A stretch of DNA of 64,000 bases, taken from positions 9,796,001 through 9,860,000 of the forward strand of contig NC_065905.1 of the NCBI RefSeq assembly GCF_905147045.1, in the 5' to 3' direction. A model generated the notes under the pieces. It saw only the letters and a list, made by a program, of their open reading frames with translations. It made no database searches and had not been told where the DNA came from. Positions 55,105-64,000 of the stretch are shown here, in pieces; the first letter of the stretch is position 1, and each line of letters begins with the position of its first letter. Both the position numbers and the translations under genes were made by a program. This stretch comes from Nymphalis io. Lineage: Eukaryota > Arthropoda > Insecta > Lepidoptera > Nymphalidae.

Positions 55105-55434
55105 CTAATATTATATTATAATATTTTTATTATTTATTATTATTTTATAATAATGTTTGTGTAAAGGTTGTAGGGGGTAATCTCTGGATCTACTGAACCA
55201 ATTTTGAAAATTCTTTAATCAAAAGAAAGCTACATTATTTGTGAGTGTCAAAGGCTATATATTAACCCAAAAAATGAAAACACTTTTTCGTGGTAGTCGG
55301 ATGTTGTGGCGAACGCGACTTTTGGCAGCAAGTAAATAAATCATACCACTCAGTACTAACCGAACAACAACCATAATTTCATTACAAGTAAAAATATTTA
55401 CCGTCCAACAAAGTGGGCACGGGTCAGCTAGTTC
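55105..55434 (+). mobile_element. Non-autonomous Helitron-like element, CTAG end
   Basis: TGTAGGGGGTAATCTCTGGA, GAACCAATTTTGAAAATTC and GAAAGCTACATTATTTGTG lead to GTGGGCACGGGTCAGCTAG followed by T, as expected for a Helitron 3' terminus. The 5' boundary is approximate. Confidence 0.5.
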
Positions 55435-55489
55435 TTAATATTTTTTCATAGTACACAAGACTGTTTCATATTTAATACTCCTCGACTGG

Positions 55490-55770
55490 TCGAGCTTTGT
55501 GCAAGCTCGTCTGGGTAGGTACCACCCACTCATCAGATATTCTACCACAATACAGCAGTACTTGGTATTGTTGTTTTCCTGTTTGAAAGGTAAGTGAGCC
55601 AGTGTAATTACAGGCACAAGGGACATAACATCTTAGATCATAAGGTTGGTGGCGTATTGGTGATGTAAGCGATGGTTAACATTTGTTACAATGCCAATGT
55701 CTATGGGCGTTGGTGACCACCTACCATCAGGTGGCCCATATGCTCGTCCGCCTTCCTAATCTATAAAAAA
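55490..55770 (+). mobile_element. SINE-like family C, full-length with A tail
   Basis: GAGCTTTGTGCAAGCTCGTC to CCTTCCTAATCTATAAAAAAAG. Good reference copy in sense orientation. Confidence 0.9.
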
Positions 55771-56714
55771 AGCTCGCTATGCATACACGCCGTCGTCACT
55801 TCGTGACAATACCACTACATATATTCTATTTTCCCGATGTGTGTCATCCGAAATGACAGATGGGTAGGTAATATATATACATATTATAAAATACTAATTA
55901 ATACATTATTGTAGATGTGTGTACACTACAGGGTATAAACAGGTAAGTTGACACAAGTAATTGGGTTTAAATTGAAAAATTTATTAAAATAAAGACTATT
56001 TTATTGCTAGCACAACATTACCTCCGATAAACTGTTCATGAACTTTAAAATTGCAAAATCTGGACTATAAATATCCAGATGTGCTATAGAGCGTACTGTT
56101 CAATACGATAGAGAAGTACGCAGTATAGCAGCTTCGCGTGATGTGTCATTTGAATTTAAAAGAGTACGAATGATAAAATGATGAGTATGAATGATAAAAG
56201 GTCATGCAGGCTCTTAAATACAAACGATTGAGAAGGATAACACTGTTATTAAAGATCTTTCTAGAGCAACTGATAGTGTACGTTGCTTTTTGAGTTGTAA
56301 CTATGTTTGGTTTTGGTTGATACTCGCATGAAGGTGCTTAGCTTATCACCGTCATCTCAAAATAAAGGACGAGAAGAAAAAATGAGTAAATATTGCAATG
56401 AGTATATTTATTCACCGAGCATAAGCTCAAATTCAAATTCCTTTATTCAATATAGAAGCAATCACGACTTACCTATTGATTGTTTTTGTTGTTTAATTTT
56501 AAAGCCTATTGATTGTAAAATTTAAAATACCCTCACTTGAAAATACTGGCGTAAGAACATGTCAATTTATATTATAAGCTTTTGCACACAAACGCTTCCT
56601 TATATTTTTAGCTCGCTATAAATAGTTAAAATATATATTTTAAGGATATTTTACTTTCATTTTAAGACCTATGTACATTAAAAGCCATTGATATTTTCCA
56701 CTGAACTATTGACT
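55771..56714. other. Intergenic; LINE 3' scrap near 56435-56520
   Basis: CTTTATTCAATATAGAAGCA and TTACCTATTGATTG resemble the LINE ending at 22815-22870. Nothing else recognised. Confidence 0.4.
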
Positions 56715-57027
56715 ATTAGCCGAGATGGTCCAGTGGTAAGAACGCGTTAATCTTAACCGATGACCGTGGGTTCAAACCCGGCGGCAAGCACCACTGAATT
56801 TTCATGTGCTTAATTTGTGGTTATAGTTCATCTCGTGCTTTACGGTGAAGGAAAACATCGTGAGGAAACCTGCATGTGTCTAATTTCACTGAAATTCTGC
56901 CACATGTGTATTCCACCAACCCGCATTGGAGCAGCGTGGTGGAATAAGCCCCAAACCTTCTCCTCAAAAAGAGGAGAGGAGGCCTTTAGCCCAGCAGTGG
57001 GAAATTCAAAGGCTGTTACGGTTACGG
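56715..57027 (+). mobile_element. SINE family A, full-length
   Basis: GCCGAGATGGTCCAGTGGTA to AGGCTGTTACGGTTACGG. Box B reads GGTTCAAACCC followed by an extra GGC. Confidence 0.9.
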
Positions 57028-57571
57028 TACTGAACTCATCAGTTAAAGTACGTAACTACCAGTTACCGCATTTTTTATAAAATCGAAGGCTTGTTTGCTC
57101 GAATTTGATACGAGTTCTGAAGGGAACGTTTCTGGACCACGGAGTTGTTCAAGCATTTAATTCAAACTGAACTTCCTATATTGGTAAGTTTACTGTGAAA
57201 TAGAAATCGGATTATAAGTTTCAAACTTCTTGCAGACTCGAGTACTGGATGTAGAACTCTTCAAAAAGTTTTATTGACTTCTTAACAAAGTTGATGTCGA
57301 CGTTTCGAAAATTTACTAAACTAATATAAGTTTAACACCTTACCTTTTCGTTTAGAAAGTTTGGCTCAGTACTCTAAATCAGTCTATTCTTTATCAATTG
57401 AAATTTAATTAAATTAATTAATTAATTAAATACAGTAACAATTTTTATTTGTATTTATTTAAGGCTTTAATGTAAATAAATTATGTTATTATTATTGAGA
57501 TGAATAGTTTATTGGCCCGTTTTTTTTTGTATTTACAGTAGGAAATTATTGATGGCAGATGACTGGATATG
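57028..57571. other. AT-rich intergenic stretch, nothing recognised
   Basis: No gene or known repeat seen. Confidence 0.45.
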
Positions 57572-57725
57572 AGCCAAGATTTGGATCGCTTAAATCCTAA
57601 CCAAAGATTGTGACACAAATGAATTTTCATCTGCTAATTTTTTAAAGAAAAATCTCGTGCTCGCGGTAAAGGGAAACATCGTTAGGAATTCTGAAATTGT
57701 CAAATGATCTGTCACATCTCAATTT
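57572..57725 (+). mobile_element. SINE family A, old degraded copy
   Basis: GAGCCAAGATTTGGATCGC, CTCGTGCTCGCGGTAAAGGG and ACATCGTTAGGAATTCTG keep the order of SINE A. Confidence 0.5.
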
Positions 57726-57780
57726 AAAAATATTTGGCTGTAGAATAACTGATCAATCAAATTTAAATTTAGATATTGTG

Positions 57781-58325
57781 GCACTGGTGGTAGAGCTTTG
57801 TGCAAGCTCGTCTGGGTAGGTACCACCCACTCATCAGATATTCTTTTTTTTTTATAGAATAGGTAGGTGGACGAGCATATGGGCCACCTGATGGTAAGTG
57901 GTCACCAAACGCCCTTAGACATTGGCATTGTAAGAAATGTCAACCATCGCTTATAGCCAATGCGCCACCAACCTTGGGAACTAAGATTTTATGTCCCTTG
58001 TGCCTGTAATTACAATATCAAGTATTGCTGTTTTGCGGTAGAATATCTGATGAGTGGGTGGTACCTACCCAGACGAGCTTGGACAAAGCCCTACCACCAA
58101 TAATTCTACCGCAAAACAGCAGTACTTGGTATTGTTGTGTTCCGGTTTGAAGAGTGAGTGAGCCAGTGTAATTACAAGCACAAGGGACATAACATTTTAG
58201 TTTCCAAGGTTGGTGGCCCCTTGGTGATGTAAGCGATGGTTAACATTCTTACAATACCAATGTCTATGGTGGCCACTTACAAACAGGTGGCCCTTATGCT
58301 CGTCCGCCTTCCTATTCTAACTCAT
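57781..58325 (+). mobile_element. SINE-like family C interrupted by a second family C copy
   Basis: Outer + sense copy: 57781-57843 (GGTGGTAGAGCTTTGTGC to CATCAGATATTCT) resumes at about 58103 (ATTCTACCGCAAAACAGC) and runs to CCGCCTTCCTATTCT at 58320. Confidence 0.85.
57844..58102 (-). mobile_element. Nested family C copy inside another
   Basis: T-run, TATAGAATAGGTAGGTGGACG to CAAAGCCCTACCACCAAT. ATTCT is repeated on both sides, consistent with a short target duplication. Confidence 0.85.
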
Positions 58326-59574
58326 CCAATGGGGCTTATATGATGTTACCCTGACTTATTTTGGTAACCGTGTGACCATTCTCGAGGAAGAATAGCAAAT
58401 ATCGAGTACACAATAAATAATAATAATATTATATTATACTGCATACATTTTCATTTTTTGAAATGTATAAAATATTGCCAAAAATATGAACGAACGAGCA
58501 TATCTGTTAATGTTATAAATATTTTATACTTCAAGTAGAATGTATGTGAAGCAAAAGCAGTACTTTTTACGTATAATAAAATGGGATCCTTTCATCGACC
58601 CCGAGAGACAATATAAGGATGAAATATGGTTATTATCTTTTTATTTGTACGAGACAAAGGGATATGACACATGATTCAATTCTCTATATCTGTCGCAGTG
58701 AAACGTTTCGGGAAATTGGATTTGAACATTAATGTTCATATGTACCCAACTTATGAATTTATTTATTTGGATCTCCAGTTGTACATAACATACATGTAAA
58801 ATATGTTTTAAATTTACTTAAAACCAATTATGTACAACCCCATTACAGGACACACCATTCTCACACTATAATTACGAAAAGTACTAAATTTATATACAAA
58901 TTAAAATAAAAAAAATCAGTGTGAATTGTAACAATATTCGACTTAATATTATTATTTTTTTCGACCTCGTTTCAAATATATTCCTTGTATTTCACTATTT
59001 CAAAGTAAATAATTTGTGTGATTTTAAAACTTTAACTTAAAGTAAACAACTAAAACAAATAAAAAGAACATTGAATACCAAATACAAACACCAAATCAAA
59101 CAACTAAAGCTAACATCGAGCCGCGCTGCGAACACAATCGATCGTGTAATGAATTTATATTGGAGACAGTACTTATAAATAAATGCAGGTGTTCCGTCAT
59201 GGCAAGAATCATTCATATTTAAGGAGAGGCTAAAGCTGGACTGGTCGCACGGTACACCATGTGTTAGCTCTCACGGAAAATAAACAGCCATTGGTCCACA
59301 TGACTTTGAAATTTAAATACGTTTGTGTAAATCGATCACTTCACCAATAGGTGGTGATCAAAGCACACGTTTTCAATAAATAATATTATATAACAATATA
59401 CTAAAGCACTATTTTATTAAAGCCAATTATGCTAAAGAAATAGCACTAAAAATAATTTATTACTTATTGCAAAATAAACATCTGTAAAGGTTAGAATTTT
59501 CTGATTTGTAATAAGAAATAATTAATATTAAAATAAAATATAATTTATTATTAATGATTTTAATATATTTATAG
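58326..59574. other. 5' flank of Orco; untranslated exon possible
   Basis: AT-rich with no recognised repeat. A 5' UTR exon of Orco probably lies here or further left, because the start codon is immediately preceded by a splice acceptor-like TTTATAG, but I cannot place it. Confidence 0.4.
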
Positions 59575-59996
59575 ATGATGACAAAAATAAAAACGCAGGG
59601 CCTCGTGTCCGATTTGATGCCGAATATCAAATTGATGCAATTGGCTGGACATTTTCTATTCAATTATCATTCAGGTAAGAAAAATTGGTAACTAATATGA
59701 CTGAAAACAATTTGATATAAATAGCTCGTATATTAATAAAAAATAATCATTGTTTTTGCATCATTAAAATACCAAGAATTTACAGATAATTCCGGCATGT
59801 CGAGCCTTCTACGGAAGGTCTACGCCAGCGTCCATGCTATTTTTATCGTCGTCCATTACGTCTGTATGGCTGTTAACATGGCCAAATATTCTGATGAAGT
59901 GAACGAGCTCACGGCTAACACGATTACAGTTCTCTTCTTTGCCCATTCAATCATCAAGCTGGCTTTCTTCGCTATCACATCCAAGAACTTTTATAG
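59575..59996 (+). CDS. Orco: Odorant receptor co-receptor Orco, first two coding exons (partial)
   Basis: Exon 1 is 59575-59674 (MMTKIKTQGLVSDLMPNIKL, then MQLAGHFLFNYHS) with donor GTAAGA. Intron 1 is 111 bases. Exon 2 is 59786-59996, after acceptor TTTACAG: DNSGMSSLLRKVYASVHAIF, then the TM1/TM2 region VNELTANTITVLFFAHSIIK and AFFAITSKNFYR, with donor GTATTT. The joined 104 residues match the N-terminus of insect Orco (Or83b), the obligate subunit that forms the ligand-gated cation channel with odorant receptors and carries them to sensory cilia. Conserved features include the MMTK start, LMPNIKLMQ and NELTANTITVLFF. Full-length Orco is about 470-480 residues; no further exon is found up to 64000, so intron 2 exceeds 4 kb. 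TTTATAG directly before the ATG suggests an intron in the 5' UTR. Confidence 0.93.
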
Positions 59997-60169
59997 GTAT
60001 TTATATTTTAAAACATTTTAGTTCGTTTGCTATTACAGACAGCGTTTTGTGTTTTGTTGTGTTTTAGTAATTAATATAAAATTAAAAGCAATATATAATA
60101 ATATTATGTATATTATATTTTATTTAATTATTTTGAACAATTTCTACATATCACAATCAATTCGACGGC

Positions 60170-60473
60170 CGTAACAGCCTGTGAATGTCCCACTGCTGGG
60201 CTAAAGGCCTCCTCTCCACTTTTTGAGGAGAAGGTTTGGAGCTTATTCCACCACGCTGCTCCAATGCGGGTTGGTGGAATAAACATGTGGCAGAATTTCA
60301 GTGAAATTAGACACATGCAGGTTTCCTCACGATGTTTTCCTTCACCGTAAAGCACAAGATGAATTATTATCACAAATTAAGCACATGAAAATTCAGTGGT
60401 GCTTGCCCGGGTTTGAACCCACGATCATCGGTTAAGATTCACGCGTTCTTACCACTGGGCCATCTCGGCTGCA
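60170..60473 (-). mobile_element. SINE family A in Orco intron 2, 11-bp target-site duplication
   Basis: Flanked by AATTCGACGGC at 60159-60169 and 60474-60484. Intact box B and full body. Confidence 0.92.
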
Positions 60474-60484
60474 AATTCGACGGC

Positions 60485-61144
60485 ACATTTATTTATTATT
60501 TGTTCAATGCAAACATAAAATAGATATAATTTAATTTAACAAAATATAATATATACACCTAAATATATATTAAGGTAGGAAGAAAAAATAAGTTAGGTAA
60601 ATGTTATGTAAATCGTTTGAGTAATAACTCAGTCTCATCTTAGCGCAAATTGAGAAGACAGTTGGTCATTTGCATTTTAAATTGGTAAATCGTAAGTGAG
60701 TAAATATTGATCTTCTTATTTATTCTGTTATATAGAATCGATCTCATGTAATTATATTGTTGGCTTGTTATAGCTGTGGAATGAAATTATTTATTACTAA
60801 TATTTAGTCATTAAATGCTTATCTACTTATTTGATTTTGTAGTTCCAAACGCTATCACCAGTTAAACGATAAACTTTAGGTTATTGTTTAATGAAAATTC
60901 TAAAAATCTACAATATATTTAATGTAACGGTATTATAAATGAGAGTAAGCTCATTTAAATATATATATATCTACGTGAACACCGAGAGTTGATTTTTTAT
61001 AAAAAACAGTGGAAAACTATTCGAAAGGTTATTGTACGAAATTCGATTTGTACGAAATTCACTTAAACATCTTATAGGAGATATCGTTATCTAGTAGGTG
61101 AATACGTAATAGTATATAAAGTAATATATTTATCATAAATACAC
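60485..61144. other. Orco intron 2, nothing recognised
   Basis: AT-rich; no exon of Orco found. Confidence 0.5.
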
Positions 61145-61835
61145 TGGTGGTGTGCGCAAGCCCGTCTGGGCAGGTACCACACACTATTTTTTTTTGTAAT
61201 GCCTGAAAACGAAATGCAATCTAAATCTTGGGTTAAGAGCATTCATAGATCAAAAACGTTTTAGAAAGAAAAACAAAAAATATTTTCTTATCATTACAAA
61301 ATAAACTATTATATATATCTAAGTTCTTTAAGCGATACAAATAAATTGTTGCTATTCAATTAGCGTTACTATAATTTTAATGTATTTTTTTATAGTATAG
61401 GTAGGCGGACGGGCATATGGGCCACCTGATGGTAAGTGGTCACCAACGCCCCTCATATTGGCATTGTATGAAATCTTAACCATCGCTTACATGACCAATG
61501 CGCCACCAACCTTGGGAACTAAGATGTTATGTCCCTTGTGCCTGTAATTAAACTGGCTCACTCACCCTTCAAACCAGAACACAACAATACCAAGTACTAC
61601 TGTTTTGCGATAGAATATCTGATGAGTGGGTGGTATTTATCCAGATGAGCTTGCACAAAGCCCTCACACTCATCACATATTTGTATGCTAGAAAGCAACA
61701 CTTAGTATTGTTGTGTTAGGGTTTGAATGGTGATTGGGCCGGTGAAACTAGGGGCATAACATTTTATTGCCAGTGTCTAGAGCAACTTACCATCAAGTGA
61801 CACATTTGTAAGTCTACCTTCCTATTTACATTAAA
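61145..61835 (+). mobile_element. SINE-like family C interrupted by a longer family C insertion
   Basis: Outer + sense parts at 61145-61186 (ACTGGTGGTGTGCGCAAGCC to ACCACACACT) and about 61672-61835 (CACACTCATCACATATTTG to TACCTTCCTATTTACA). The insert lies at 61187-61671. Confidence 0.75.
61187..61671 (-). mobile_element. Family C copy plus 3' extension (candidate 3' transduction)
   Basis: In sense orientation: family C body (61671 down to 61390, ending CTATAAAAAAATACATT), then the 185-base extension shared with 48413-48597, then an A9 tail (T9 at 61187-61195). Confidence 0.75.
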
Positions 61836-62851
61836 AAAACAACCACAGTATAATTTTAATAAACGTATTCGTATTTAATTGTGAAATGAAACCGGACACT
61901 CAAATTTATTGAAGTACTCAACATCGCGCAAGTAACTGATTTTAAAATAGTTCATTTTCACCCAATTTACGTTTCATTTCCCGACGAATATAAAGCGCTG
62001 TAAATGGAAAATTATTTTCCACGGGAACGCTTTTAATTTTCTTTTATCTTAGCACTCGGATATCGAGCTGTGATACTGATATGCGCTTAATTAAAGCTCT
62101 CTTTGTTGTGTACTTCCACAACTTGATAATATTTGAAAGGATTTCAAAATTTAAATTTCCAATTCGAAGTCTGATCGTTGAAAACAATCAATGGTGACAT
62201 GAGTTGTGCCTCGTTGATGAACTTTTTTTATTAGGTTAATGTATCTTGTATAAATAATGAGTAAATATTAGTAGTTTAGTATCTCAGGTTCATTTTTAAC
62301 TTTAAAAGAAAAATTGAATTATGACTAATATTGTATTTAGAAACTTTCGAAAACAAAAAAAGAACGACTTAAAAACAAATAAAAAACACTGCACTAAAAA
62401 GGAAATTGACTCAACTGGGTTTTTTTATTATAAGGTCATATTTTCTATTAATCGAAAGACGGTGCCCATAATAATAATTCAGTTTCAAGGGGAAATACAA
62501 ATTAAAAACTATACAATAGAAAGTAAGGAAAGCTTATTGGCAACACACATTGCATACCGACACATGACAGCATAGTATACATTTTGTTTTTTTTTTTTAA
62601 ATTTAAAAAATATTTAAGAACACCTCAACACTTCACCACCACGACCACTGCCGCTTAACTTAATAAAATACAGCTTAAATCACCCTAAATGGTCAAATCG
62701 TTTCAATGAAACATTTTTATTAAGTCAGTTAAAAACTTGCTTTTACCCGCATTAGCGGTTTTGTAATACATAGAAAAGGTAGCTTCCGGAGTCTGGGTTA
62801 TAAAAAAGTCTATCCGTTTTTGAGTTACCGCGTGAAATAAATTCTAGTATT
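61836..62851. other. Orco intron 2, nothing recognised
   Basis: A chance 84-codon AT-rich frame at 62321-62575 is not called. Confidence 0.5.
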
Positions 62852-62955
62852 GCGTCTTTAAAGGCCGGCAACGCACCTGCAAGCCCTCGAGTCACTCGTT
62901 AATTTCCATCAGGTGAGCCTCCTGCTCGTTTGCTACTTCTTACATAAAAAAATAA
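62852..62955 (+). mobile_element. LINE 3' end fragment (family L)
   Basis: CTTTAAAGGCCGGCAACGCA, CAAGCCCTCGAG, TCAGGTGAGCCTCCTGCTCG, then ACATAAAAAAAT; matches 10968-11229. Confidence 0.8.
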
Positions 62956-63394
62956 CAAACCATATTAACACGTATAAATATTTTTTAAAGGCCCTTCAAC
63001 ACAATATTATTTCAATATTGTTAAACAGTACTCATACAGGCGACATGAACCCAACTAGCCACGCCGGCAATACACAGTGGACATTACACTAACGAGGAAA
63101 AAAGACACTAGAGTAAAGGTAAAATAATACACTCATGTGTTTGTGTGTATTCAATACATAATTCACGTAAATGCATCAACAACATTTTCAGGAATAACCA
63201 CGAATTATGAAATAATCCATATTAATAAGTTTCAGTTCGTGCTAAGCCTCGTATAATTAAATTTTAACAAAACTTGTATCAAATGTTTGAAGACATTATT
63301 CGGTTTTGTGGTATTATATAAAGTACTCTGAAATTTTTCGTTTTTATTTGTACTATTTCAATATTGCGTAATGAAATATATCTTATTATTATAC
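62956..63394. other. Orco intron 2, nothing recognised
   Basis: AT-rich, no exon seen. Confidence 0.5.
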
Positions 63395-63620
63395 TTGAGG
63401 GTAAGTGGCCACCACCGCCTATAGATAGATATTGGCGATGTAAGAAATAATAATCGTTCCGTAATCGCCAATGCGGCTCCGATATTGTGAACTAAGATGT
63501 TATACCTTTGTGATTACACTGGATCACTTACTATTCAACCCGGAACACAACAATAGTAAGTATTACGGTTTGGCGGTTGAATATCTGATGAGTGGGTGGT
63601 ACAAGGCCCTACCACCACGT
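63395..63620 (-). mobile_element. SINE-like family C, degraded
   Basis: GAGGGTAAGTGGCCACCACCG to AAGGCCCTACCACCACG; several blocks shortened. Confidence 0.75.
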
Positions 63621-64000
63621 TTTTTATTTTCACTATCCGATATTTATTTCAAGAGAATCGTAAATCATCTAATAAGATGCCAGATTATTATATAAATTTT
63701 CTTTATCAATAAATGCTTTGGTCAAATGGTCAAACTTACTTATTATAGAAATAAAGTTTTTAGCAGTTTTATTTGGAGCGAAAAGTTTTGGGTATCCTTG
63801 GGTATGTTTGTTAAGAAAACATTCTCCAAAAACACTTAAACATTCTGTTTATTGTATGTTTTACAGGTTAAATAGGTTTTATATATGTTGAAAAGATTAT
63901 AACTATGTCTATTTCGAATAGTATTGAATGAACATAAGTTAAATATGTTATGATATACATAAGTCTCAAATTAGGAAAAAACTTTTTAAAAACAAACCTT
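63621..64000. other. Orco intron 2, nothing recognised
   Basis: AT-rich to the window end; no Orco exon 3 seen. Confidence 0.5.

Noticed and set aside
59460..59663. 67-codon - strand ORF over Orco exon 1
   Set aside because: Antisense shadow of a well-supported exon.
62321..62575. 84-codon ORF in Orco intron 2
   Set aside because: Lys/Asn-rich chance frame; does not match any Orco exon.

Overview
The window is AT-rich, intron-poor, repeat-dense nuclear DNA of a moth or butterfly (Lepidoptera). The firmest anchor is at 59.57-60.00 kb: the first two coding exons of Orco, the odorant receptor co-receptor, whose remaining exons lie beyond the right end. The repeats agree: several tRNA-derived SINE families, an abundant A-tailed SINE-like family, R1-clade, CR1-like and jockey-like LINEs, a Helitron and a mariner, all typical of lepidopteran genomes. 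A nymphalid butterfly is my guess, but I cannot prove the family from sequence alone.

The most interesting content is a scattered cluster of small peptide genes between 8.7 and 44.9 kb. There are six open copies and one decayed copy. All six open copies end in a two-cysteine module with exactly ten residues between the cysteines and the pattern C-x2-G-x4-G-x2-C (one copy has Asn for the first Gly). This resembles the growth-blocking peptide (ENF/plasmatocyte-spreading/paralytic peptide) cytokine fold pattern, and one copy has the tripeptide ENF just upstream of GGC. The copies form three pairs, each pair 4 to 5 kb apart. Pair A (8.76, 12.79 kb, + strand) and pair B (29.54, 34.19 kb, + strand) have signal peptides and share a propeptide beginning VIK-x-x-EIP. 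Pair C (40.11, 44.87 kb, - strand) shows no signal peptide in the visible ORF. A decayed pair B relative sits in an inverted duplication at 27.7-28.6 kb. Precursor layout (signal, acidic or charged propeptide, conserved basic residue, roughly 20-residue Cys-containing tail) fits secreted immune or stress cytokines; that function is inferred.

Other genes: a short-chain dehydrogenase/reductase at 51.56-52.35 kb with the catalytic Ser, Tyr and Lys but an altered cofactor-binding glycine motif, and Orco at the right.

Layout: 1-8.5 kb, repeats and a jockey-like LINE remnant; 8.6-13.4 kb, peptide pair A; 13.5-16.6 kb, SINEs and repeat F; 16.6-20.65 kb, an internally deleted R1-clade LINE with target-site duplication; 20.7-27.6 kb, repeats including mariner; 27.7-34.7 kb, inverted duplication, peptide pair B and a Helitron; 35.1-38.6 kb, a dead CR1-like LINE; 39.9-46 kb, peptide pair C plus paralogous candidate exons; 46-51 kb, repeats; 51.5-52.4 kb, SDR; 53-59 kb, repeats; 59.57 kb onward, Orco and its long second intron.
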